Source of the DNA: ZC4RG30 sp039932715
GTDB taxonomy: Bacteria; Pseudomonadota; Gammaproteobacteria; Steroidobacterales; Steroidobacteraceae
Direction: 5' to 3'
Assembly (NCBI GenBank): GCA_039932715.1
Contig: JBDTPN010000013.1
Coordinates: 1-64,000, forward strand
DNA: 64,000 nt
The translations under genes and the position numbers were made by a program. Positions within the stretch are counted from its first letter, which is position 1, and each line of letters starts with the position of its first letter. Below, piece by piece: positions 53,953 through 60,890 of this stretch. Under the pieces are notes generated by a model that had not been told where the DNA came from, did not search any database, and worked only from the letters and a program-made list of their open reading frames with translations.

Positions 53953-54900
53953 TTAGGGCATATTGAGGAAGTCCAGAACGCGCGTTGCCACTTTGTCCGG
54001 AGCATACAAGTAGGGCATGTGATAGCCGCGGTCGATGAGCACGAGATCGCTCTTGATTTCCTTCGCCAGCCGGACGCCCTTTGACGCCGGAAAGAACGGG
54101 TCATTCGCGCCCCAAATCACGAGGGACGGGGATGAGAGTTTGGGGAGGTCGTTCACCAGCGCTTCGGCGTCGGGGCTATGGTGATAGGTGTACATCATCG
54201 CCCGAATAGTGTCGGTTGAATCCTTTACCCGCAGGAGACGCAGGCAACGGTCGCTCGATTGCGCCTTGCAGAATCGCGTGATGATGCTGGAGGGACCTCC
54301 GCCAGTCACATGCCAGGCGACGGCGCGACCGATACCCAGTGGCCATTGGATGATGTTATCGGAGGCGGTGCGCTCGTAGTACACAGCCGCGTCTATGAAT
54401 ACAATGCGGCGCACACGAGTCGGATAGTCGAGCGCAAAACGTGCTGCGATCGCGCCACCAAAGGAATGGCCGATGACTTCCACCTGTGCCACGCCAAGCT
54501 GATCCAATATTGCCGCGAGTGAATCCGAATAGCTCTTAATCGTGTAGTAAGGACCGGGTGTGGTGTTGCGTTCGGAATATCCGTATCCAAGGTTATCGGG
54601 CATGATGAGTGCGCGTTGCGCTGCGAGCTTGTCGGCCCAGGGCTGCCACATGAGGTGACCCACAGGAGAAAAGCCATGGATCAACAGAATCGGAGGGCCA
54701 TTGGTATCAGCCTTCACGTTGCCCACGGTGAGCACATGCCACCGGTGTCCCTCTATGGACATATAGCGGCCCGGAGCGTCCGTATCAGCTGACAGCACTT
54801 CCTCCTTGTTGATCCTGTGATTGGCGTGAATCACAACGCCGGCCAGTGCGATCAGCACAATGGCAATGACACCCGCCAGAATTTTTAGCGCTCTTCTCAT
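53953..54900 (-). CDS. Alpha/beta hydrolase, membrane-anchored
   Basis: A 315-residue protein with an N-terminal membrane anchor (about 7-26), so the domain probably faces the periplasm. The alpha/beta-hydrolase domain has the oxyanion-hole segment LLIHGFSPVG (72-81), nucleophile elbow GHSFGG (Ser146), acid in GANDPFF (Asp267) and His294 in GYHMPYL. The triad looks intact. Substrate is unknown; the fold includes esterases, haloalkane dehalogenases and epoxide hydrolases. It lies 51 bases downstream of the 8-TM protein gene, probably in one transcript with the PadR regulator. Base composition is less GC-rich than the core genes. Confidence 0.85.
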   Translation of the reverse strand: MRRALKILAGVIAIVLIALAGVVIHANHRINKEEVLSADTDAPGRYMSIEGHRWHVLTVGNVKADTNGPPILLIHGFSPVGHLMWQPWADKLAAQRALIMPDNLGYGYSERNTTPGPYYTIKSYSDSLAAILDQLGVAQVEVIGHSFGGAIAARFALDYPTRVRRIVFIDAAVYYERTASDNIIQWPLGIGRAVAWHVTGGGPSSIITRFCKAQSSDRCLRLLRVKDSTDTIRAMMYTYHHSPDAEALVNDLPKLSSPSLVIWGANDPFFPASKGVRLAKEIKSDLVLIDRGYHMPYLYAPDKVATRVLDFLNMP

Positions 54901-54945
54901 AGGGATAAGGCTCCAGCTAATTCGTCACGCTCAGTTGGAGCATGT

Positions 54946-56052
54946 TCATTGCCCTGATCTGGCAACAATTCTGTCGAGCGCAGCGATCTTGTCGGCTAAC
55001 TGCACGCGGCGCTGCTTATTCACCTTGATGATGGAGTATGCCAGCAGCAGGATGCACGCAACTCCAGCGATAGCTTGCACGTACCGGCCTTGGATTATTC
55101 CAGGGATAAGCAGATTGATGAACAGTCCGGCAAATAGCGCCACGAAATACCACCACCACACGAATCGGATCGCGCGGCGCTGCCGATCAAGTTCCTTGCG
55201 ATACTGAGTGATGATCTTGCCAATATCACTCTGCTCGTCCATGGGCGACACGCGACCGCGCGTCAGGTTATACGTCATCAGCAATAGGGTCAGCCCGATC
55301 CAGGTAAAGCCGATCCCCGCAACCACTGGCCGGGCGTGCAAGTCAAACCAGAAGGCGACCGCGACAAGCAGAGTGAGAGCAATAGTCTCCACACTATTCT
55401 TGAAAACCACCTTGGAACGGAACGCTGCATAGTCCTTGCACAAATCGGCGGCGTTTGCGTCGGGGCATTCAAGCCAAGGCGCAGCGCCTACCAGATCAAC
55501 TCCGGTCCGTAGAATGAACAACATCGTGAGTGCGAAGACCATGCCTCCAAACAGCCACAGCCCGGGCATGCGCCAACTCGAATCGATAAGTCCGGAATGT
55601 GCCAGAGCCATCAGCACTGCCTGCGAGGCCATGATTGCCAGAACAAGTGCGACAAGATCGTAGAGCGCGCGAACCACAGTCCAACGGTTGGTAGTGCGAT
55701 AGGCATCGCGTAGCAACAGTGCGACGAGTCCCGCGATGGTTGCGATAGCGGTGCTTGCCGAAGCGGGCACTGGGCCGCGCGTCAGATCGGTGGGCTGAAA
55801 ACCGCCGAGTGAGGCGAAGACAATGAATGCTTCCAACAACAACATCGGACCACTGGTCGCGCGGCGCATTTGACTGAAAAGAATATAGGGCAGCGTTACA
55901 AGTGCCTCGCCAAAATACCGCGATGAAGAACTGAAGCGTTCCGACAGATCGCCGGCCACTTCTTCGCGCACCATGGGTGGTAACAGTCCGCGCACCATGC
56001 GGTCCAGTCTCACGGGGGGAGCTTCGTTATTCAGCTGCAGATCCCTCAACAT
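54946..56052 (-). CDS. Eight-TM membrane protein with permease-prefix-like N-terminus
   Basis: A 368-residue protein, not firmly identified. Residues about 10-60 (VRGLLPPMVREEVAGDLSERF) resemble the permease prefix domain found before MacB/FtsX-like permeases in Acidobacteria. Instead of an FtsX domain, about eight hydrophobic segments follow, with a short polar loop after TM6 (MDEQSDIGKIITQYRKELDR) and a basic C-terminus. ATG 56052 has GGGGTGAG 4 bases upstream; GTG 56061 overlapping the PadR stop is an alternative. It lies between padR-like and hydrolase genes, so a PadR-controlled envelope function is likely. Confidence 0.65.
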   Translation of the reverse strand: MLRDLQLNNEAPPVRLDRMVRGLLPPMVREEVAGDLSERFSSSSRYFGEALVTLPYILFSQMRRATSGPMLLLEAFIVFASLGGFQPTDLTRGPVPASASTAIATIAGLVALLLRDAYRTTNRWTVVRALYDLVALVLAIMASQAVLMALAHSGLIDSSWRMPGLWLFGGMVFALTMLFILRTGVDLVGAAPWLECPDANAADLCKDYAAFRSKVVFKNSVETIALTLLVAVAFWFDLHARPVVAGIGFTWIGLTLLLMTYNLTRGRVSPMDEQSDIGKIITQYRKELDRQRRAIRFVWWWYFVALFAGLFINLLIPGIIQGRYVQAIAGVACILLLAYSIIKVNKQRRVQLADKIAALDRIVARSGQ

Positions 56053-56057
56053 CGCGC

Positions 56058-56390
56058 TCACCCCCAACTGTGATCGACGACCCTTAAAATCCGGCGAGAG
56101 GTGGCGGCGGACTCCTTCAAGGCGTTCTCGCCCGCGACGGTTAGGCGGTAGTAGCGTTTGGACCTGCCACCTCGCTTCTGAGTTGGATCAGCTAGCCAAC
56201 TACGGACCAATCCTTTGTCCTCGACGCGGTCGAGCGTGCTATATGCCGCGCCCAGTTTGATCGGCCTTCCGGCCAACCCCTCGATTTCCGCGTGAATGGT
56301 GACGCCATAGGCGCCTTCGCCGAGGCGCAGGATGCTCGTGAGGACGAGTTGCTCAAAGCTGCCAAGGGAGGGCCTCTCTCCATTATTCAT
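56058..56390 (-). CDS. PadR-family transcriptional regulator
   Basis: A 110-residue winged-helix protein: LGSFEQLVLTSILRLGEGAYG, then EIEGLAGRPIKLGAAYSTLDRVEDKGLV (wing helix and recognition helix) and RYYRLTVAGENAL, all standard for short PadR proteins. It is the first gene of a three-gene leftward run. A CATAC-TTT-GTATG palindrome covers its start codon. Confidence 0.9.
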   Translation of the reverse strand: MNNGERPSLGSFEQLVLTSILRLGEGAYGVTIHAEIEGLAGRPIKLGAAYSTLDRVEDKGLVRSWLADPTQKRGGRSKRYYRLTVAGENALKESAATSRRILRVVDHSWG

Positions 56391-56400
56391 ACTTTGTATG
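56388..56400. promoter_or_regulatory. Palindrome over the padR-like start, possible operator
   Basis: CATAC-TTT-GTATG is a perfect 5-bp inverted repeat overlapping the ATG. PadR-family operators are often AT-rich palindromes near the start of their own gene, so autorepression is plausible. Confidence 0.4.
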
Positions 56401-56585
56401 TAATATCACGGTTTCCGCCAGGAGGCTAGCGGCGGGAACCTTCGCAGCTCACCTCAGTGGTCTTTAGCTGTGCGCATTGCACCTACGCCGACGCGCTTGC
56501 TACTCACCAGTACTACGACTCCACACACCGATGCGAGAACTACCGTAGGCGTGTCACCCATTGAATCTCGCCGACGCCCGAATTG

Positions 56586-56779
56586 GAGGTGACGTAGAGG
56601 TGACAAGGCTTTTTGAGGGAGTGTAAGTGTTTGATCTCCATGCTCGACTCGACATAGTCCGTCCACTCCATCATCGGGGCCACGGAAATTCGTCGGTCTA
56701 AGTCTTTCATTCCACGCATCTTTTTCTAGATAAATCCGTCCAGTCAAATATTGGACGGACTGCAATTCTCCTGTCGATC
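56586..56779. repeat. dusA-type att repeat, copy B
   Basis: Contains tandem GAGGTGAC-GTA-GAGGTGACAAGG (56586-56608), then a copy of the dusA 5' end (ATG at 56710, reading MKDLDRRISVAPMMEWTD on the minus strand), then ATTGGACGGACTGCAATT (56750-56767). The dusA-derived frame continues into unrelated codons and stops at 56540 (56 residues). Similarity to copies A and C fades near 56779. The 413-base gap from the PadR gene to the TetR gene holds this repeat; 56401-56585 shows nothing else. Confidence 0.8.
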
Positions 56780-56803
56780 TATTTTCCACAGGCGACGACC
56801 CAC

Positions 56804-57364
56804 CTATTTGCCCGCTAACGCCACAAACGCGCTGACGATCACGTCCTCGGTGATAAGTTCAGGCGCCATGAAATGTCCGAACATGAGACCGTCGGACAGC
56901 GCATGCGTAACCCGCACGAATTTCTCGACAGGCATGGGCAGATCGCGCTCAGGAATGAATTTCAGCAGCTCACGAGCAATGTGCGCGTAGATCCGCGAGT
57001 TCTCCTTTGCAATGCGGCGACGCATGCGCGGGTTCGACAATGCAAAGACCTGGAATGAAGCGGCACCCACAGCCATGGGCAAGCGCGCCTTCGCCGCATC
57101 GGCAACAGCTTGGCCAATGATACGCATCTGTTCACGGCAACTAGCACCCTGACGCAGAATGGGCACGACGGGCTGCCAGAGCGTCTCCACCACCGCGAAG
57201 ACGAGATCTTCCCGGTCGCGAAAGTTTCCGTAAATCGCGCCACGCGACATGCCGGCACGCTCCGCGACCTCCTGCAGCGCCAGAGCGTGAAAGCCCTTTT
57301 CGCGGATGATCTCGCGCGCCGCCTCGATCAGTTGCTTCCTGGTGCGCTGGCGCTTATCGCTCAT
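56804..57364 (-). CDS. TetR-family transcriptional regulator
   Basis: A 186-residue repressor. The N-terminal HTH is TRKQLIEAAREIIREKGFHALALQEVAERAGM followed by SRGAIYGNFRDREDLVFAVV. The C-terminal ligand domain is variable, with a basic stretch NPRMRRRIAKENSRIYAHI. Start ATG 57364 was chosen over an in-frame TTG at 57370. It is divergent from an alpha/beta hydrolase, 76 bases apart, with a palindrome between them. Confidence 0.92.
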   Translation of the reverse strand: MSDKRQRTRKQLIEAAREIIREKGFHALALQEVAERAGMSRGAIYGNFRDREDLVFAVVETLWQPVVPILRQGASCREQMRIIGQAVADAAKARLPMAVGAASFQVFALSNPRMRRRIAKENSRIYAHIARELLKFIPERDLPMPVEKFVRVTHALSDGLMFGHFMAPELITEDVIVSAFVALAGK

Positions 57365-57393
57365 TTGCAAACAAATATACGTTACTGTATAAA
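57365..57393 (+). promoter_or_regulatory. Hydrolase promoter overlapped by a TetR-type operator
   Basis: TTGCAA, 17-base spacer, TATAAA form a sigma-70 promoter for the hydrolase. TATAC-GTTACT-GTATA (57376-57391), a perfect 5-bp inverted repeat, covers the spacer and -10, where a bound TetR protein would block RNA polymerase. Confidence 0.55.
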
Positions 57394-57440
57394 ATACACA
57401 AGTGTCTTTTTCTCACTTAACCAGAGGCCAAGGCATCTTC

Positions 57441-58448
57441 ATGTTCAGCACACGGATTCACTCTCCCTGGCTCTGGATTGCCGTTCCTGCAGTTCTGCTG
57501 GTATTCGGATTTCTATTTCGACGCTTTGCCGAAGCGCGTGAGGCCAAATACAGCAAACCACCCGGGGAACTCCTCAACATCCGCGGCCGTCGACTGCATG
57601 TCATCCGCCGAGGGGTTGGAGCCCCTACCGTGGTTCTGGAGTCCGGCGGGGCAAGCTCGTCGGCGATGTGGTGGCCTATACAGGATCGCCTTGCCGCTCA
57701 CACCACGGTGATTGCGTACGACCGGGCCGGTCTCGGGTGGAGCGATGCTGCTCCGTTGCCGCGCACGATCAAGGGCAGTGTCGATGACCTGGGCATGCTG
57801 CTGCAGAAGTTCAATGCTTCACCCCCCTATGTTCTGGTCGGACTTTCCTATGGGGGGCCGGTGATTCGGGCGTACGCGGCCCGTCATCCGCATCAGATTG
57901 CAGGAATGGTATTTATCGACATACCGCATGAGGTGGTGTTCACGACTCCCGGCGCGCAGACATACCTGCGCCGTGCGAGTTTCGTCCTTCGAGTGGTTGG
58001 GCGGCTGGCGCAGATAAGTTTTCTCAGACTTCTGCGCGTGCGAGGGCTGGCGGACTCGTCCACTGCGCTGCCCTATACCGCAGAGCAACGGGAGGCGCTC
58101 AGCTCTCGTTTTCCTACCGCAGTTTCGTTCTTTACCGGTGCGAGTGAGTTCGCGGCGATGCTGCAGATAGGCGATGAGATGAAGGGCCTCGGCAAGCCGG
58201 GATTACTGGGCAGCACCCCAGTAGCCGTCATAAGCCATGGGAACCCCTATCCCGGACCATTTGCTGTGCTGGAAACCAATCATTTACAGGGGCAGCAGGA
58301 GCTGGCTGCGCTATCGAACAACAGCGTCCTGATTGTCGCGAAGAACAGCAGTCACGCCATACCGCTGGAGGAACCCGAGGTCGTACTCGACGCAATCAAC
58401 CGCGTCGTGGAATCGGCTCGCAACGGCATACCGCTGAATCCGATGTGA
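57441..58448 (+). CDS. Alpha/beta hydrolase, membrane-anchored
   Basis: A 335-residue protein with an N-terminal membrane segment (about 9-27). The hydrolase domain has VVLESGGASSSAMWW (64-78), the nucleophile elbow GLSYGG (Ser136) and a candidate catalytic His305 (SSHAIPLEEPEVV); the acid is not certain. The frame is open from GTG 57402, but the promoter's -10 ends at 57393, so ATG 57441 with CAAGG 7 bases upstream is the better start. It is probably repressed by the divergent TetR regulator. It is only distantly similar to the hydrolase at 53953-54900. Confidence 0.85.
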   Translation: MFSTRIHSPWLWIAVPAVLLVFGFLFRRFAEAREAKYSKPPGELLNIRGRRLHVIRRGVGAPTVVLESGGASSSAMWWPIQDRLAAHTTVIAYDRAGLGWSDAAPLPRTIKGSVDDLGMLLQKFNASPPYVLVGLSYGGPVIRAYAARHPHQIAGMVFIDIPHEVVFTTPGAQTYLRRASFVLRVVGRLAQISFLRLLRVRGLADSSTALPYTAEQREALSSRFPTAVSFFTGASEFAAMLQIGDEMKGLGKPGLLGSTPVAVISHGNPYPGPFAVLETNHLQGQQELAALSNNSVLIVAKNSSHAIPLEEPEVVLDAINRVVESARNGIPLNPM

Positions 58449-58606
58449 GGCCACCGAATTTCAATCCGAATCTCATCGCAGCCCAACGTTCAGAGTCGGG
58501 CAACTTTAGATCGACCGTACTTTCCACGATCGTTAAGCGACTTTCTGGCTTCTCGCACGGCGCCAACTTCATTGACGGCCTCCAGGATGCCTTGGCGCGC
58601 TGAATT

Positions 58607-58629
58607 GAGGTGCCAAAGAGGTGACAAGG
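58607..58629. repeat. Solitary arm-type repeat D
   Basis: GAGGTGCC-AAA-GAGGTGACAAGG, the same tandem motif as at 56586 and 60319 and in the same orientation, but with no dusA copy beside it. It lies between the hydrolase and the end of the sigma-factor operon. I see nothing else in 58449-58606. Confidence 0.65.
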
Positions 58630-58630
58630 C

Positions 58631-58948
58631 CTAAGGCGTTCCTCTGTGCTGCAGCCAGTAGAAGCGGACGCGCGGGTCGTCGGATGGCAGCGCCGTCGCG
58701 TAGCCAGGGTCCATGACGCGCAGGTCCACCCCCTCGCTCGGTTGCCCGACCAATCGGCCGCCATTCCAAGGTAGATGCAGGTCGGGCGTCTGCGGTATTG
58801 CCAACAGGAGCACGACTGCCAACGTCCCTGCTGCGGCTAGGGACGGGCCCAGCAGCCGATCACGCGCCGGAGTGTCGCGCCGCATGAGCAGTCGTTGCCA
58901 TCCACCCGCAGGCGGTGCGAGTTGGGCCATTATGCGATCTTCGTTCAT
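58631..58948 (-). CDS. Small one-TM protein after the ECF sigma factor, candidate anti-sigma factor
   Basis: A 105-residue protein with a polar N-terminus (about 1-33), one hydrophobic segment (SLAAAGTLAVVLLLAIPQ, 36-53) and a C-terminal tail of about 50 residues. No zinc-finger anti-sigma motif (HxxxCxxC) is present. The ATG at 58946-58948 overlaps the sigma stop (ATGA), so it is translated with it. Position and topology suggest a regulator of the sigma factor, but this is inference. Confidence 0.65.
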   Translation of the reverse strand: MNEDRIMAQLAPPAGGWQRLLMRRDTPARDRLLGPSLAAAGTLAVVLLLAIPQTPDLHLPWNGGRLVGQPSEGVDLRVMDPGYATALPSDDPRVRFYWLQHRGTP

Positions 58949-59463
58949 CGGTCGGTACTCCTGATCCATTCCCGCAGTTGCTTCACAGCGAGATGGCGGC
59001 GCGATGCCACGGTGCCCGCTGGGATCGAGAGCAATTGCGCTATCGCCTCATAGCTCATATCGCTGAATTCGGCCAGGAGCAGCACCGCGCGCAGCCTCTC
59101 GGGAAGGCGTTCGATCGCCGCGCGTAGCCCTACTTCCTCTTCGCGGTGTGCAGCCTCCGTTTCGACATTTTCGGCAGCGGGCACCTCGTGCAGCGAATCT
59201 TCGATCTGGACAAAGCATTTCAAACGCGCCCAACGGCGCAGTTTGCGACATCGGTTCAATGCAGTGACCCATATGTAACGATCTGCTGTTGCTACGAGCG
59301 TGTGCTCTCGACGCTCCCATATCTGAAGGAAGGCGTCATGCACCACATCTTCGGCGTCTTGCGCGCTCCACACGTATCGAAAGGCAAAGTTGTAGAGCGG
59401 CTTTTCCAGTCGCCGATAGAGATCCTGCCACTCTGTCGCGGAGAGTCCGCGCGCATCGCTCAT
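58945..59463 (-). CDS. ECF-type RNA polymerase sigma factor
   Basis: A 172-residue sigma-70 family protein. Region 2 contains LYNFAFRYVWSAQDAEDVVHDAFLQIWER (about 23-51) for -10 recognition. Region 4 contains LPERLRAVLLLAEFSDMSYEAIAQLLSIP and GTVASRRHLAVKQLRE for -35 binding. It follows the membrane-anchored 250-residue protein by 15 bases. Confidence 0.93.
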   Translation of the reverse strand: MSDARGLSATEWQDLYRRLEKPLYNFAFRYVWSAQDAEDVVHDAFLQIWERREHTLVATADRYIWVTALNRCRKLRRWARLKCFVQIEDSLHEVPAAENVETEAAHREEEVGLRAAIERLPERLRAVLLLAEFSDMSYEAIAQLLSIPAGTVASRRHLAVKQLREWIRSTDR

Positions 59464-59478
59464 CGCGGGGCGTACAGA

Positions 59479-60231
59479 TCAGAGGGTCGCACGCACAATG
59501 TAGTAGACCTGCGCATCCGCCGTCTTTCCGTCTCGCGGATCCAAAACGGCGCTCTGGCCTACGATCAGCAGCTCACCGGGACGCATTTCTGTCTGTGCTT
59601 CGAGGGCTACTGCGGAACCGGGCCTGACGTCAACCGAGAGCCGGACCTTTGCCGCCACAACCTGCTTGTTTCCTTCTCCTTTTCTCAGAGTCGCTTGAAT
59701 CTGCATATTGGATAGCGCGCCGCGTACCTGACTGGCCTCGTGACCGGACAGTCCTTCGGTTGAAAGTTTTTCAATGAGTGTGAAGCTCACTGGCCCCTTG
59801 GTCTTGCGGATGACGGCTAGCGCCGGCTCGATCTCTGCAAGAGCGTTCGACACCCTTGCGTTGTTCCCGGGGCCTGCCGTGACGATCCACGCGTCAAAGC
59901 CGATGGTGGGCGTCGGGACAGGCTTGGCCTCGGCGATCTCCCCAATTATCTTGCGCACCCCCGCTTGGACGGAGACTGGCGCTGTCACAAGGAGGTGTCC
60001 GTTGGGCGCCAGAGTAACTTGTCCGAGCGCCAAGGCATCGTTTGCGCCGCGCCGCAATGCCGTGGTCAAGGTCAATTGCAGTTCGGAGGCAATCTCCTGC
60101 GGCACTTCGTAGCTCTGCAGGATTACGGGATCATCATTCCGTACGCGTTTTCCCGCGACGAACAGCGCTACGGCCGCCAGTACGATGGTCGATACCCACA
60201 GCAAGACCTTGCCCTGACCCGTGACTCTCAT
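59479..60231 (-). CDS. Membrane-anchored protein of unknown function upstream of the ECF sigma gene
   Basis: A 250-residue protein with an N-terminal membrane segment (about 9-26) and a likely periplasmic domain. Residues 70-105 (GQVTLAPNGHLLVTAPVSVQ, then a helix) resemble a secretin N-domain unit. Residues 200-250 (VALEAQTEMRPGELLIVGQS) resemble beta-rich secretin-like tails, but there is no secretin pore. It is first in a three-gene run with the sigma factor and small TM protein. A GGGAG lies 7 bases before the ATG. It may be a sensor or assembly factor; I do not recognise a named family. Confidence 0.6.
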   Translation of the reverse strand: MRVTGQGKVLLWVSTIVLAAVALFVAGKRVRNDDPVILQSYEVPQEIASELQLTLTTALRRGANDALALGQVTLAPNGHLLVTAPVSVQAGVRKIIGEIAEAKPVPTPTIGFDAWIVTAGPGNNARVSNALAEIEPALAVIRKTKGPVSFTLIEKLSTEGLSGHEASQVRGALSNMQIQATLRKGEGNKQVVAAKVRLSVDVRPGSAVALEAQTEMRPGELLIVGQSAVLDPRDGKTADAQVYYIVRATL

Positions 60232-60248
60232 GGCGCGCTCCCGACATC

Positions 60249-60263
60249 GCCAGCAGTGCTGGC
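60249..60263. promoter_or_regulatory. Palindrome upstream of the sigma-factor operon
   Basis: GCCAGCA-G-TGCTGGC, a perfect 7-bp inverted repeat 18 bases before the first gene's start. It could be an operator or a small hairpin. Confidence 0.35.
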
Positions 60264-60318
60264 CCTCACCCTATTACCCCCAACCAGCGACTTTCTTCAC
60301 GGAACTTCGCAATTCGAG

Positions 60319-60652
60319 GAGGTGCCATAGAGGTGACAAGGTCTTTTCTGATCATGTAAGTGCTTGATCTGAATGCTCGCAATGCGAGCGTCCGTCCAAT
60401 CCATCATCGGGGCCACGGCAATTCTTCGATCTAAGTCTTTCATCCTGCACAACATTTTCTTGATGCGCCCGTCGAGTCAGAAATTGGACGGACTGCAATT
60501 CGCCACTCGATCACACAACTGTGCTTTTCGACGGTACTGCCTATTTTTCCAGTGCTTTCCATACCAAGCACTATTGCGCACCTTCCGCACGCTCAGGGGT
60601 GCTTTCAGCTCGCTGAGGTGACAAAAAGGTGACAAGAATAACTTGTCACCTC
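60319..60652. repeat. dusA-type att repeat, copy C (both arms)
   Basis: The most complete copy. It has left arm GAGGTGCC-ATA-GAGGTGACAAGG (60319-60341) and a dusA 5' copy (ATG at 60443, MKDLDRRIAVAPMMDWTD on the minus strand). TCAGAAATTGGACGGACTGC and TGCCTATTTTTCCAGT follow, as in copy A. The right arm GAGGTGAC-AAAA-AGGTGACAAG (60615-60636) continues into the inverted repeat AGGTGACAAG-AATAA-CTTGTCACCT (60627-60651). The dusA-like frame stops at 60297 (48 residues). This fills most of the 659-base gap to the BlaI gene; nothing is seen in 60653-60830. Confidence 0.82.
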
Positions 60653-60832
60653 CGAGCCGCCCATGGCAACGATACGAGCGAGAAAGCAAGCAGCTCGCTG
60701 ACCCAGAGACATCGCGATCAGACCGCCAGGGAACTCAACAGCAGACCAAAGATGCGACGCGAATACAGAACACCAGATGATGTCTTCTTTGAGCGCAAGT
60801 CGGCGTTCTCCTCTGTGGATATCTGGTGGACG

Positions 60833-60860
60833 TTGACATCACCTAATACACTTGTATAAG
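60833..60860 (+). promoter_or_regulatory. Promoter of the BlaI-type operon
   Basis: TTGACA (perfect -35), 16-base spacer, TATAAG (five of six). The first BlaI-type operator overlaps the -10 box. Confidence 0.75.
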
Positions 60861-60881
60861 CTCGGATCTACTACACATGTA
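60847..60881. promoter_or_regulatory. Two BlaI/MecI-type operators
   Basis: TACA-CT-TGTA (60847-60856) and TACA-CA-TGTA (60872-60881) match the TACAnnTGTA dyad of BlaI/MecI repressors. One covers the -10 box, the other lies just after the expected transcription start. This is the layout of an autorepressed bla operon. Confidence 0.75.
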
Positions 60882-60890
60882 TTAGGTCAA

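Noticed and set aside
56454..56789. 111-codon minus-strand frame across att copy B as a gene
   Set aside because: It runs through the repeat in a frame different from the dusA-derived one, has no ribosome-binding site and no family resemblance.
58600..58720. Repeat D as a fourth dusA att site
   Set aside because: Only the arm-type repeat is present; no dusA-derived codons lie at the expected distance, so it is listed as a solitary repeat.
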